NCBI RefSeq assembly: GCF_000143415.4
Contig: NW_003314270.1
Coordinates: 1,704,290 to 1,768,289 of the forward strand
DNA from: Selaginella moellendorffii
Lineage: Eukaryota > Streptophyta > Lycopodiopsida > Selaginellales > Selaginellaceae
DNA: 64,000 nucleotides
Direction of reading: 5' to 3'
Part shown: positions 19,065-31,702 of the stretch, in pieces
How the letters are laid out: every line of letters begins with the position of its first letter
Position numbering within the stretch: position 1 is the stretch's first letter
Notes under the pieces: model-generated
The model's database searches: none
The model's input: only the letters and a program-made list of their open reading frames with translations
Told to the model about the DNA's origin: nothing
Translations under genes and position numbers: made by a program

Positions 19065-22042
19065 TTGAAGTGTCTCCCAAGGTAGTGTCGCCACTCCTTG
19101 AGCGCCTTGACCACCGCAAACAATTCATTCTCGTGGGCAGGCCACTTCCGTTGAGCCTTGTCCAGCTTCTTCGAGAAGAACGCTACTGGATGGTTGTCTT
19201 GCTTCAAAACTGCGCCCAACGCAAAGTCCGAAGCATCGGTGTCTACCTCAAAGTCCTTACCAAAGTCTGGTAATGCCAACACCGGAGCCTTCCTCAACTT
19301 CCCTTTGAGGTGGACGAATGCCGCCTCGCATTCCGCTATCCATACCATCTTCCCTTTTCCTGTTTGATCCGTTAAGGGCAGGGCTACTCTCGAATAGTGT
19401 CTGATAAACTTTCGATAGTAGTTGCATAGCCCCAGGAACGCCCTCAACTCATGTACATTCGATGGTCGCTCCCATTCCTGGATCGCTTGGACCTTCTCCG
19501 GGTCCACCTTGAGCCCGTCCTGGCCCACCACATGCCCGAGAAACTTTACCTCTTGTTGAGCAAAGTCACATTTGCTCTCTTTAGCATACAGCTTGTGTTC
19601 CCTTAGTTTCTCAAACACCTTCGCCAAGTGTTCGGCATGCTCCTCTAGCGTCTCGCTATAGATCAGGATGTCGTCAATATAGACAACCACGAAGTGATCC
19701 AGATAGGGTACAAAGACGTGGTTCATCAATGCCGAAAACGTTGCCGGCGCATTGCATAGCCCAAAGGGCATCACCAAAAACTCAAAGCTCCCATACCTCG
19801 TTCGACAGGTTGTCTTCTCGACATCTTCCTCAGCTACCCTGATCTGGTAGTATCCTGACCTTAGGTCAATCCTCGAGAAGTATTTTGCCTTTCCCAACCT
19901 ATCGAACAGGTCCTCAATCCTTGGCAAAGGGTACTTGTTCTTCTTGGTATATTTGTTGAGCAACCGGTAATCTATGCACATGCGCATAGATCCATCTTTC
20001 TTTTTCACAAATAATACCGGCACCCCATACGGCGACTTGCTCAACCTAACATACCCTTTGCCCACCAACTCCTCTAGTTGGCACTTGAGCTCCTTGAGTT
20101 CTTTTTCGTTCAAACGATAGGGTGGACGAACCACCGCCTCTGCGCCCTCGACCAGCTCAATCTTATGCTCTATCGGTCGTGCAGGGGGCAACCCCGCCAG
20201 TAGCTCCTCCGGCATGGTATCCTGGAATTGGTCCAGCACTCACTGGATCACTAAAGGCACTTCTTCCGTTCTTGTCTTTTTGTCACTCTTCACCGAGAGT
20301 AAGCACAAAAAGGCTGCCTTAGTTCCTTTAGTGAGTTGTCCTCTCGTGGACACCAGGTTTAAGCAGGATTCTTTATCCTTGCTTTGCCCTACCTTTAGAT
20401 CCTGGGCCTCCACCCTAGATCTTCTTCCTTGGGCATTCGCCAGTACCACAAGGTTCCTACCTTGTCCATGTAGGGCTACCACGAACCAATTGAACCAATC
20501 CATTCCGAAGATCACGTCAAATCCCGCCATGTCCAACACGGTGAAATCCATGTCTACTTTCCATGTCCCTACTTCGACTTTCGCTTGTCGAAGTACCTCA
20601 TCGGTGCTTTGGCTACCTTGAACAAACTCTATATTCCTTGGTTCGCCTAGCCGCTGCACCGTTAGTCCGGCTTGCCGGACTATATCTGCAGCCACAAAAT
20701 TATCCGAAGCACCCGTGTCAATAAGGATCTTAACAAAGCTTCCTCCGAGCTTCCCTCGGAGGGCTAGTAGATGTCGCGAACGACTCTCTACCAAAGTTGC
20801 TCGTGTAATGAGTAACTTTGAGTTAGGGACTAGATCACATACCTCATTTTGGACTTCACCTGACTTGATGGCCATATTGGCTCTGGCCTTCTTCGGGTAG
20901 GGACATTCCCTCGAAAAGTGTCCCGCTTCACTGCAGTTGTAGCATACGTTGTTTCCCACGCTGCTATACGACTTGACCTTCTTATCCGTGGGTTTGTCTC
21001 TTTTCGCTTAACTCCCCCACGTACTTGCTCGCTGGCCACCGGATTTGCCTTTCCGGAACCCCGAGGACTCATTCTTAGAGAAACTCTTCTTGAATTTCCC
21101 CCTGCTATATGTTCCCCTTGGTTTGGCCCCTTTGCTAAACGTGGATCCTGACCCCGTCGTGTTCCCCTTTCGCAGGTTATCGTTGAAATGCACCTTGATG
21201 GCCGCATCCAACGCTTCCTTGTAGTTGGTCGGGTTCCAGCGCATCACCTCACCGCGAGCCCAGGTTTGCAAACCTGATATGAAGGCATGGAACGCATCCA
21301 TATCCCCCATGTATGTGACAAGTATCCTCTTTGCCATGAAGCCATTCACATATTCCTGGATGGTTCCAGTTTGCTTCAGCCTACTCAATTCATCCCTCAG
21401 ATGCAGAGTGGCATTCGGAGGAACATATGTTGCGCGGATCCTCGCCTTCATCATGTCCCAAGTGACCACCGGTCCTTCGTTGGCCTCCGTTGTTCTCCAC
21501 CAAGACTTGGCATTATCTACCAAGTATGGTTTTGCACATGGGACCTTCTCCGAGCTCGGTAACTGCAACGCTCGGAAGTAGTCCTCCATATCGTAAAACC
21601 AATCCTCCACCACCTTATAGTCATTCACTCCCTTGAAGACCGGTGGGGGCTTTGGTTTGTACTTGGGAACTGCCTGAGGGACTGATTCCACTTCAGTCTG
21701 TTCAACCTTGTCTGGTTTTGCCTCAGTCCCTGCCGAAGGGTCCGCACCTTCTGCGCTGCCAGCATCCGCAGTCTTTCGCCTTTTCTTCCGCTTCTCGTCA
21801 CACTTTAGCTTGCGTACGAGAGTCTCTAGCAGGGCATTGGTCTGCGCCAATTGACCTTCTAGAACGTCCAATCGAGCCTTGGACGACCGAACCTCGCCAC
21901 CGGACTCCTGTTTGGAAGTTTCCTCACTGGAGTCCTCCTCATGCAAGGATTCCTCATCCATAGCCTCTTGTTCGACAGGAGGCTCCAGCTCTGGCGGAGG
22001 TTCCGTCTCCACCTGGGTTCGCTTATGCCCTGCCCTTGCCAT
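19065..22042 (-). pseudogene. Ty3/gypsy gag-protease-RT-RNase H, interrupted by copy 2
   Basis: From the ATG at 22042 the frame encodes Gag, a zinc knuckle (CYNCSEAGHFSREC near 20940), an aspartic protease (DTGASDNFV near 20710), reverse transcriptase with the YIDD catalytic motif near 19670-19690, and the start of RNase H ([13 protein letters not shown]). Two in-frame stops break it: TAA at 21008-21010 between Gag and the zinc knuckle, and TGA at 20240-20242 between protease and RT. The rest of RNase H and the integrase are missing because copy 2 is inserted after GRHFK. It is the better-preserved relative of the relic at 35.7-39.0 kb. Confidence 0.9.
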
Positions 22043-22085
22043 CTTCCAGCAATCCGCCTCTATCCTTCGCTAGAACTGAGGAAAA

Positions 22086-22098
22086 GGCTCCGATACCA
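22086..22098 (-). promoter_or_regulatory. Primer-binding site (initiator Met tRNA type)
   Basis: The minus strand reads TGGTATCGGAGCC, close to the standard plant TGGTATCAGAGC. It lies three bases inside the LTR end CTTACA at 22102, and upstream of gag. Confidence 0.85.
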
Positions 22099-22101
22099 AA
22101 T

Positions 22102-23280
22102 TGTAAGCCACAAATTTTTCTTTTCCAATTTGCCAGCTTACCTCGTCTATCCGTCCAACACTGCCTTGGCTTTTGCTAAGTTCCCTCGCCAAGGTTCTCG
22201 CCTATGGTACCAGCTCCTACTTGGTTTCAGCTACTCACTGCACGAGCAACGGAGTGTTAGCCATCCTTCCACGGATTCCCAAATCACTCACAATCCCCCT
22301 CCCCGGGTTAGACTGGACTAAGGTTCGGCTACACTCCCCGCAAGCACAAGCAGCCAAGCACACCAAGCTTCCAGGTTCCTAACATCCCTTGGTACCACAA
22401 GACTTGATCATGGGACCCTCTAAATCCCAAGTCTTGAGTGCAACACTTGCTTCGGGACGTCGGGGTGAAACACCGTGGCCTAGCGGCCCGGTATGGGTAC
22501 CTCTCGCCCCCCACTTCCATCCCGAAGGAAGGCCCAAGCCCCTAGGAAGGGTGAGGACCAATGAGCCGCATGGTACTCAAGTGGGGCACCACTCCACATG
22601 AGCCGGGAGCACCGCAATCGGTTTCCCTTTCGGGAGTGGGAGCTGCTCTTGAGCACTTCCTTGGATGGCCCCTCTAGCACCAGCCAAGTCCATGCTCACT
22701 CCCACCCAAGGCCCCTCGGTCCCAGTCTCAACCTCAAGTCGGTTTGGAAGCCCAACTGGAGAGTCCCTTCAAAACTGGTTCCTGGACCTCACTATCCCTA
22801 CTATAATTTTGGAACCCCCTGCAGCCCCCACCCCCTAGGGGATGCACGCTTTGGGCTTTCACCCCTTGACCCGTATTAGTATTTGGACTTAGTCTCTGGC
22901 TCGATCTCGGATCTGATTTCGGATCCGACTTCGGATTCGGTCTCGGACTCGATCGCGGACTCGATCTCGGACCCGATCTTGGGCCCGACCTCGGACTCGA
23001 TTTCGGACTCGGTCTTGGACCCGATTTCGGATCTCGGACTCCGTCTCGAACTCGGTCTCGAACTCGGACTCGAACTCGGTCCCCGAGTCGGTCTCGGACT
23101 CGATTCCGGACTCTATCTCGAACTCGGTCCTAGAGTCGGTCTTGGACTCGATCTTTGACTTGGTCCCATCCGATGAACTCTTTGTCATTTTGGTCATGCT
23201 TTCGGGGTTCCTTTAGCCTACGACACCTCGGCGAGTTGGTTCCTTACAACTTCCTTTCCCGCAATTTGTTAGTGTCCAAC
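22102..23280 (-). mobile_element. 5' LTR of the Ty3/gypsy element
   Basis: The inner end, CTTACA at 22102, is fixed by the primer site. The outer end is approximate, set where similarity to the LTR of the AT-rich relic (about 39000-39955) fades. It contains a tandem tract (22883-23160) and a conserved TATAGTAGGG box with a GC-rich run near 22795-22860. Confidence 0.6.
22880..23165. repeat. Tandem repeat of TCGGACTCGATC-type units in the LTR
   Basis: A 6/12-bp periodic array (CTCGGACTCGAT, CTCGGATCTGATT). Related arrays lie at 28217-28690 and 32662-32790, with different consensus lengths. Reading frames across it give only Ser/Asp or Arg/Asp repeats and are not genes. Confidence 0.85.
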
Positions 23281-25225
23281 ACATTACTTTGCCACTTGGA
23301 TTCTTTCCAAGGGATTCCATGGCCCTATCTTGGCCACTCTTCTTTTGCTCCTATCCATTGATTGTTGCATCAAGTAACATAGGATCACTACCTCCCTCCT
23401 TGAGGTATTCTTTTGGTTCCATGGCAAAGCTCCACTTTGCCAAGTCCAGAGGGTGCTCACCCTTAGTAGGTCTCTTTAGCATTTTCTGCTATGGGCCCCT
23501 TCCACGGCCCAACTTTGTGACCCTCCTATGGGTCTCTCCTAGAGACTACTTTCCTTGGACAAACTATGCCATCGCAATGACATAGCTCATTTCCCTAAGG
23601 TGCTTTTCTCACTTGGTCACCTTGACCAAGCCACATCATCATCAATAGTTCAAATCAACACTTTGAACTTGGAACCTTATTCCTTAACCCAAACAAGGAC
23701 CTTGTCCTTATTTAGCCATAAGATCACCTAGTGATCTCACCTCGGCACTTTAACAGGTTTGCCAATAGGTACTAGGTCTTCCAGACCTTTAACTCGTTAA
23801 CTACGACCCCGGGGGCATCCCCCACACTTGGCGGTGTGCCCAAGCCAGCCCTTCCGGCCAAGGGTCCATAGCAACTGAGACTGAGTGTCCCCATCTCATT
23901 CACCACGTCCTTGGTGCCACTTGCACCAAAGCGTTCAAGTTAGATATGCTAAGCTTTCACACTAAGCAATCTAACCGTGCATCACGACTCCGAGGCAACC
24001 CTCGCTTGGCGGTGTGCCCAAACCAATCTCCCCACTGAGAGTCCATGACCACCGAAATATGAGTGTCCTCATATTCCAAACCATCACCACGCCCTAGTGA
24101 TTTGGGACTCGAACCCAAGCACTAGAGGGTCGGGACTCGAACCCAACCTCCGTATATGCATCTACGGACGGCATCACCCAGGATGCCTGGCGTGACTCAT
24201 CACGCCGGTGCACCAACTTATGCTTAAAGCGCGCTACAGATCACAACTTAGGAACCTAGTTCCCCCGCACTGCCAAGTCCTCTCATTTGACAAGTTTGTG
24301 ATCATGCATGGACTCCTCCATGCTTGGCCCCACGGCCCACCCTTTTTGAAGTTATCACCTTCAACTAGGGTATTTGTTCCCCTGACTTGCCAATCTCGCT
24401 TGGCAAGTCCTCTGACCACTGTAACATGGTTCTTGCACAAGCGTGAAAGTCCTTGACCATCGACTTTCGTTCAAAGCCCTCTCTTTGAACACTCGGGAAC
24501 TACTGCCCTAACCTTGACAGCCTTGCCTTATGGCAAGCTTCAAGACCACGCTTCTGCTGTGCCACTCTAATTTCGCGCGTTCTATGAACCATTTACACTT
24601 GGCCTTTCTAGGTACTAAGCTACCTAGAATTGTCTTTGGGAACCTTGAAGGAACTCTGTCCCTTAGCTTGCTAAGGCCTCCCTTTTTGCAAGCTTTCCAA
24701 TTGCCATATAGTCTAACATGGACCATTCCATATTTTAGACTCTCCATGGCATCACGGTTGCTAGCGGCAACACTCTCGAGCCCCCACTTGATTCTCCACT
24801 CCCAGCTGGCATAACCAACCTTGGTTATGCCCTTCGATTCTTATGGTTCGGTTCTATCCCCTTACTTCTTGCTTTTGGCTTCACACTTTTCCTTCGGTCA
24901 TTCTCCTCCAGACCAGGAGGATAGCTTTGCACTTTCTATCATGCTTTAGCAAGTATTCTTAGGGATGAATCTACCCAATAGCCCAAGAAGTGGTTCCTCA
25001 ATCCGGGTATACTCACCTTATAATCCCACACACTGAGATTACATTGTTGCTTATGGGCCTTTACATGCCCATCACTAGCCTTGCCAAAATTCCATTTTTG
25101 GCTTTGTCCAACTCGGGTAGACAGTCCTCTCCTGTCTTCGCAACCTTGGACATTTGGATAGCACCTTCTATCCATCATTCGCTAGGGACTTAGTCCCTTG
25201 GGCTTTTATCCATTGCTCTCGCGAC
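23281..25225. other. Gene-free retroelement-derived sequence
   Basis: No frame shows coding character. Two similar blocks around CTTGGCGGTGTGCCCAA (about 23825 and 24007) suggest tandem duplication. The base composition resembles that of the neighbouring LTRs. Confidence 0.45.
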
Positions 25226-25345
25226 ATCAAACACCACCTTCCACACCAAATGTAACCAAATGTAAGCTCCTTGAATTTGGACTCGCGACATCAAACACCA
25301 CCTTCCACACCAAATGTAACCAAATGTAAGCTCCTTGAATTTGGA
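25226..25345. repeat. Direct duplication of ~55 bp at a TRIM end
   Basis: The unit starting CGCGACATCAAACACCACCT occurs twice in a row, including the LTR tail TGTAAGCTCCTTGAATTTGGAC. Confidence 0.85.
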
Positions 25346-25748
25346 CTTCCCGGGAGGTCACCCAGCCCAGTACTATTCAAACCCAAAGACGCTTAACTCC
25401 AAATATCCCAAGACCCTTAACCGATTGGAAAAGGGCGTGCACTCTTGTTCATGGGCCCTTTCCCTCTATATTTGAACCCCAACGGATCGTCTCTCGAGTC
25501 GTTCCCTTTGGTTGCTTACAATCCACCACGCTTCTCTGCAAGTTCACGCCCTCGTGAACGGAAGCTGAGAGCCGCAGCTCTCCCGAGAGCCTCGCTCTCT
25601 TGACACCCTACCCCTCGGGTCGAGCCCAGCAGGAGCAAACTGGACCAGCCAGATGTCAATCAACATGTGGTGTAATTCCCTTAGCCAACCAACAAAGTCG
25701 GACCCAAGACCGCTCCGATACCAAATGTAAGCTCCTGAGTTTGGACTT
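25325..25748 (-). mobile_element. Cassandra-like TRIM, minus strand, 5' LTR truncated
   Basis: The 3' LTR is 25325-25520 (196 bp, TGTAAGC...GCTTACA on the minus strand), the internal part about 25521-25725, and the 5' LTR survives only at 25726-25748. The primer site, TGGTATCGGAGCG on the minus strand, is at 25711-25723. No coding capacity. Within the LTR, 25343-25430 resembles the 3' half of 5S rRNA: GAGTTAAGCGTC, then GGGTGACCTCCCGGGAAGTCC. Cassandra elements are known terminal-repeat retrotransposons in miniature with 5S-derived LTRs. Confidence 0.85.
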
Positions 25749-27186
25749 CCTTCTGGTGTTCTAGAGTGTTCGGGTGTCCCAATGATGGCTTTCTTGACAA
25801 TGAGTATTTCCTTTTATGACATTGACTTACTATATCTCAACACAAGAAACTTATCCCCTGTAAGGGTATATCCAACTTCCCTATGCTATTAAGAAGTCTT
25901 GGGTAGCTACCTTCTACCCGTTTAACCAGTTATTTTGCACCTCTTGCTTAGTTGCCTCATAGTGGTCAAGTCCTACAACTCATTGCTTGGTGGTTTCACA
26001 CCTCCATCATTATCTGGGTCACCACACTCCAACTGCATGCTCTGCAGCTTAGACTATGCCATTCCCATTTCCATTGGGATTCCTTTGGCAAGGGGTTCTC
26101 ATGAACCCATTAACATAGCCTCAAGGTATCACACCTTGGCACATTTGGTGTCTCCACACCATCGCCATGAGCCTACCTCTATGACACTTCCCCTTCGTGT
26201 CTAAGTCTTTGCCAAGACCAACACCGCTCTTTCTCATGCCAACCATCGGTTAGCACTGCACCATAGAGGTCACACACAACTTTGTGTCAAAGTTGTTTTC
26301 TTCTGGGAACACCTTTCCCATTACCTTAGCACGGCACATTTTGCCATCGATGAGATACCCTCTGTTCTCATCCTTGGATCCTATGATCCCCCCCATCCTT
26401 TGTGGGGTACAACACACCTCAGTCCAAATGCTTCCATCAGTTCTTTTAGGACCATCCCTTGACTCTACTTGAGTCATCCAGCAGTTTTGGACTTTGGTTA
26501 ATCCACAGACCCGTAAGGTCCTACTTGTGAGGCACTAGCTCACTGGAATACACTTCTTGCATTCCTGTCCTACTCAAAAGGACTATTTTCACAAGTGTTA
26601 CTCTGACACTTGATTTTGTTCTCTGGGGGCAACCTTTGCCCCTTAGGACTACTTATCCATGTGATGAGAATTCCACTCATCTCTAAGTACACCCCCCAAC
26701 TCCTTGGGTTGTTCCAACATTTATTAAAGGTGGCCCCGGCTACCACTTCAAGGACTTGAGTCCTCTTCCGTATTTGACCTCCCACGGTCATTACTTCTGG
26801 TCTCACATTCATGAGCACCAACCTCAACTATATGAGGATAATCTTGTGACTCCTTTATTGTTTTGGAGTTTTTATCTTTCCCGTGATCCCAACTGTAGTT
26901 GTTTACCACAACTACATTAGCCAGTTTGCTAAGTCAAACGCTCATCTGGATCACATCCTCAACTCTCTGAGGAAAACCATATACTGTTCCCAAAATCCCA
27001 AAGTCGTTCCATTATTGGCGCTTTTCTATCCACCACATTGTCTACAAGTTCACACATGAACTGTAATGGAGAGCCATGTCTTCCCGACTTGCTGCTCCTC
27101 AAGGATAGGCCCACTCCTCGGACCATCCGATGCCAACATCAATGGTGATATACTTGGGCACTAATAAAAGTCGGACTAAAGAACAA
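25749..27186. other. Gene-free retroelement-derived sequence
   Basis: No supported coding frame. It is bounded by two minus-strand primer-binding sites (25711 and about 27187), so it is probably LTR or internal non-coding sequence of a further element. Confidence 0.4.
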
Positions 27187-28923
27187 CTCCGATACCAAAT
27201 TGTAAGCGACTAATTTTTCCATTCTACTTTAGTCACTTAACCACACCTCCGACCACTTGGAGGAGTCTTATTCACAACCTCCATAAGTCCAACTCAGGAC
27301 TTGGGGCTTGCTAGCCCCGAGAATGGCATCCATGCCACTCAACCTTAGCACTTGGTCCAAGTGCTCCACATGTCCGATCCCATGATCGACACCCTAAGGT
27401 ACCACCGACGTATCGGCCCGTTACGCTAAGGCCATGCCCAATTACCTTGGTCACACCGGTGGACTAACACCACCTGCATCACAGTCCTATCTCTCAAGGA
27501 CTGGGGCATCCATCCGTGAGTGATTATTTCAGATCCACTCCTTAGCATCCTTAGGATGCCCACAGACATGGGGAATAGCCTTCCCCAATATCCCTTTTTC
27601 GGTCTTCACCAAGTCCCTTTCTGCCCATGGCCGTGTTCGCCAACACTGCCACTGGATTGAGGCCCAGAGGCCCGACCACTAAGTCCCAGGGTCCTCTGGG
27701 ACTTCCTCACCACTCGACTGTATCCTTGGTCACTACACCAGAGGACTACTCCTCCCCCTTTCCACAGTTTGGGCCTTTGGGACAACATTTCGGAACACCG
27801 TGGCCCTACGCGGGCCTCATGGGTACTCTCCCCGCCTTTCGCCTTTGGGTGCTCTAGCCATGGGCTTAGAGCGAGGTTCCGTTGAGCCACGCCTGGTATC
27901 CAAGTAGGTAGTGCCACCCACACTTGGACTGGGAGCATCGGCCAGTCGATCTCCTGGGGGAACTAGAGCCGGCTCTTGAACACTTCACCAAGCTACCCCG
28001 CTTGTCGGTCCGTGTTCACTCTAGTCTTGGACTTCCCAGTGGTCAGCTCATCACCCAACACTGGGTCTGGCCTCCCTGGGCCAAACTGGCCTTTCCTGGC
28101 CAAACTGGCTCCACTGGGCTCCAACCCCCACACTCTCCCTACTATACTTTTGGAACCCCCGCAGTGCAGCCCCCCCCCCCCCCCGGGGGACGATCGCTTT
28201 GGGCTTTCACCCAACTGCCTGTATTAGTATTCGGACTCGGACTCGGGCTCGAACTCGGACTCGGACTCGGTCTCGGTCCCGGTTTCGGACTCGGACTCGG
28301 TCTCGGTCTCGGCTTCGGCCTCGGTCTCGGTCTCGGCTTCGGCCTCGGTCTCGGTCTCGGTCTCGGGTCCATCTCGGGTCCATCTCGGGTCCATCTCGGG
28401 TCCATCTCGGACTCCATCTCGGACTCCATCTCGGGTCCATCTCGGGTCCATCTCGGACTCCACCTCGGACTCCACCACGGACTCCATCTCGGGTCCATCT
28501 CGGACTCCATCTCGGACTCCATCTCGGGTCCATCTCGGACTCTATCTCGGGTCCATCTCGGACTCTATCTCGGACTCCATCTCAGACTCCATCTCGGGTC
28601 CATCTCGGACTCCATCTCAGACTCCATCTCGGGTCCTTCTCGGACTCTAGTTCAGACTCCAACTCGGGTCCATCTCGAGTCCATCTCGGACACTTCCACG
28701 TGTCATGTGTTGGTCCTTTTGGGTCCCTTTTTGGAGCCTCGCTTATTGCTCGCTTCATGCTCATTCCTCGAGCCCTTCGTTAGGAGTTCCACTCCCACTC
28801 TTGACCTTTCAAGTCGAAGCTTTTGGCCCAAACGTGTTACACTCGTTTGGCTTTCGCTTCGGCCACTACCACGTGGCACCCTTCCGGCTCCACTTTGGGG
28901 CCTAGGGATTCTGTGTCTCACAA
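27187..28923. mobile_element. LTR fragments, including a plus-strand LTR ending at 28923
   Basis: A minus-strand primer site (CTCCGATACCA) and LTR tail TGTAAGC lie at about 27187-27207. A plus-strand LTR ends GTGTCTCACA at 28923 and is followed by ATGGTATCAGA, a second primer site. The right part shares the box CCCTACTATACTTTTGGAAC, a poly-C run, TTTGGGCTTTCACCC and a tandem array with the LTR at 22102-23280. Boundaries between the pieces are not resolved. Confidence 0.5.
28217..28690. repeat. Tandem array of CTCGGACTCCATCTCGGGTC units
   Basis: About 470 bp of 11- to 12-bp units, first CTCGGTCTCGG then CCATCTCGGGT/ACTCCATCTCGG. Long open frames here simply follow from the period being divisible by three. 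Confidence 0.9.
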
Positions 28924-28932
28924 ATGGTATCA

Positions 28933-29460
28933 GACGGTGCCTAGCACGATTTTTGCATACTGATGGCCTAATGCGAGGAGGAGGTACCCTACCGATAGAG
29001 TAGTGTGGAGCTTGGGCTTAAACCCAAGCTAGATGCATGACACAACCTAGCAGAAGCCAAACTAATATCTTAAGTGGTTGAACATGCATTTCAACCATTA
29101 TCCCTACTATATATTTAGAACCCCCCCCCCCCCCCCCCCCCTTGAGGAACACATGCTTTGGACTTTCACCCCAAGCCTCCCTTAGTAATAGGAGTTAGTT
29201 TCTAGGATAAGCTCAAAACTTACTAAGTATGGAATATCCTTAAATTGCAAATTTGGACATGGGATAAACACCATTGTGTTCAAGACAATTTTTACATTCC
29301 ATAGATATGCCAAATGAACAAATCTAGACATTTTCCATAAATAGTATTTGGGACCGAAATGAAACTAACACAAAGGGCATGATAGCGAAGGTGTTTGGCA
29401 GACACGCTAAGTTATCATCTAGCGATATTGAGGGATTAGTCTCAGTATGCAAAGGCTAGA
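28933..29460 (-). mobile_element. Partial copy of the TGTCGC-type LTR
   Basis: Similar to 47155-47690 in the same direction, including the box ATCCCTACTATA, a poly-C run and GCATGATAGCGAAGGTGTTTG. It is truncated at both ends and contains more A/T than the 47-kb copy. Confidence 0.65.
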
Positions 29461-29509
29461 ATTTATGAGAATGGAAAGCAACTGGATGAAATTCCTGATT
29501 TGCTCTGAG

Positions 29510-30180
29510 TTAAGATAACACAGCACCAATAGCAAAGTCGGAGGCGTCTGCCTTGATGAACAAAGGTTGTGAGGGATTAGCATGGATCAAGACGGGAGTA
29601 GAATTGAAGGTTGCCTTGAGTGTGTCGAAGGCCTATTGGGTAGCAGCAGACCAAGAGAAGGGAACATTTTTGCGAGTGAGATGCGTGAGAGGAAGGACCA
29701 TGTCAGAGTAGTGATTAATGAATTTGCGGTAGAAGTTGGCGAAGCCAAGGAAAACCTGAACATCCGACATTGATTGTGGAGGCTCCCATTCGAGAATAAT
29801 CTTGACTTTGGCAAGATCCATCATGATACCCTTAGGAGTGAAAATGTACCCAAAGAACTCCACAGACTCCTGATCGAAGGAACATGTCTCAAACTTCGCA
29901 TATAGGCTATGTTCCCGCAGCTTTGCCAGCACTTTATGCACATGCTCGTCATGCTCCTTTTGAGTTTTTGAGTAGATGAGGATGTCGTCGAGGTAGACAA
30001 TCACAATCTGATCAAGAAACTCTCGAAAGACGTCGTTTGCCATATGTTGGAAAACTGTTGGAGCATTTGTCAAGCCAAATGGCATGATAGTGTACTCGAA
30101 GTGGCCATAGCGGGTTCGGAACAATCTTCCATTCATCACCAGGCTGGATCTAGATCAAGTTGTATACTCCACGGAGGTTG
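29510..30180 (-). pseudogene. Ty3/gypsy (chromovirus-type) reverse transcriptase fragment
   Basis: A 168-residue open frame (30139-29633) carries RT motifs MPFGLTNAP and YLDDILIYS, then [12 protein letters not shown]. Sequence below 29633 continues as a broken RNase H start. The fragment begins mid-RT and lacks Gag, protease and integrase. It is a different lineage from the 19-22 kb element. Confidence 0.85.
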
Positions 30181-31702
30181 ATCTTGGTGAGGATGTAGTG
30201 AATCACTCCTTGATGATATGTTATTCGTAACTGAGTATTGTTAAGGGTTTGGTCTTAGATATTGACTAAGGTATCTTCGACTTTGGTTAGCTTGGTTGTT
30301 AAAGAGTTTTGAGTGGTGATTCACTCTTGCTTTCTATTAGCTTTGTTCTAGTATTGATGGCATTGAAGTGATGCTCTGTTGTTGATATTGTTGATGTTGA
30401 GACTTAAGTAAAATGAAATGTCTTTCCATAAAATTGATATTGAGTTTCATTAGTTTTGATGTAGATAGTGTTGATAATTTAGCTGTAGCTTTGTGTTATT
30501 GGCATTCATGCATCTGCTAGTTAACAACAATATTAGCATTCAAATGGACTGAGTGGCAAGTTGAGTTAGTTGTGTTCTAAATGAGATTATTTAGTAGGGG
30601 TTGAGGTTTGGCTTTTCTTTGGAAAGTGATTCAATCATAGACTATGCTAACTTTACGAGAGGAAGATTTAGTGATCAATATTAAAGATATTTTTTCCTTG
30701 TTGGATTTGAGTTGGTATATATCAATCATTAATAATTCTTCTTATGCTTGTTATAAAGTGAGTTACATCTTGCTATATATGGATTCATGGAGAATTAGTA
30801 GGTGATCACTTATTGAGCATAACTTTGTTGTGTTTGGCTTTTAGATAAATATAGATATACTCTTAATTAGATTTATATTATAAAGTTTAGCTTGTAGATG
30901 TGTTGAGGAGGATATTATAGGTTATACTATGATTTCTTTTTTAGCATTGAAATTAGTATATACAAGACTCATTATCATTGTTAAACAAGATTTATCTATA
31001 GGCTTCTTCAAGCTTTTGGTTCTTTGAGTTTTATACTCATTTTTCCATTTGTTAAAAGTTTTTGGGGAAGGCATTTTGGCATTTTGTGTTCTAATTTAAG
31101 ATTATTCACTGATAATTAAGTCTCTAAGAAATAATTGTCTATGACTTTGATATTGTCCATCTATTGATCTTTGAGTTTGGGACAGTATAGGCAGATTGGG
31201 TTCAACATTTCATGTGTATGGTGAAATCTTTAGTCGTGGGGTAGCTACTGTCGACTGGTCACATCACCCGCCTCTTTGTCGATGTTCCTTATTTTGTTAA
31301 AAAGGCGTGACTGTGTAAACAACTCTAATTATATGTTTACAATAGTCTATCTAAACTTTACTAATAGATTTAGTTTCTTTACTTAGGGGGTTGGGGCTTA
31401 TAGCTTCTCTCTCTCTATATCCCTATAGGCAAGGGCATATCACACTTTTGTAAGCTGAGTGACATCTAGAATAGCAAGGGTGGTTAACTCCATTGGTCAT
31501 TTCGTTGTCAGCGACTGCCGGAAAGTGTCTGAGTTAGTAGCATATCCGCATTAGATAAAAAGGTTACTCTCACTCATTTAAGTTGGTGTATATCTTACAA
31601 AGTGTGAACACTGTGAACTTTTTCTAAAGTTTTTTCCTTGACGGTGTTTTAGACTAAAGTATGCATCGATGAGGACGTTGGTTTTCCCTAAGGGGGGGAG
31701 AG
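30181..31702 (+). other. 3' internal region of the TGTCGC-type LTR element
   Basis: AT-rich with no coding frame. The part from about 31090 is repeated at about 41045-41650 and, inverted, at 47954-48560. It ends in the purine run AGGGGGGGAGAG (31690-31702), the likely polypurine tract. Confidence 0.6.

Noticed and set aside
22883-23197. Open frames on both strands giving Ser/Asp and Arg/Glu repeats
   Set aside because: They arise from the 12-bp tandem repeat and are open on both strands, so they are not coding evidence.
25343-25430. A functional 5S rRNA gene
   Set aside because: Only part of the 5S sequence is recognisable, and it lies within an LTR with a primer-binding site next to it, so it is a TRIM component.
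27924-29003. Long open frame of 359 codons
   Set aside because: It crosses an LTR tandem array whose unit length keeps the frame open; the product is a Gly/Leu and Ser/Asp repeat with no domain.
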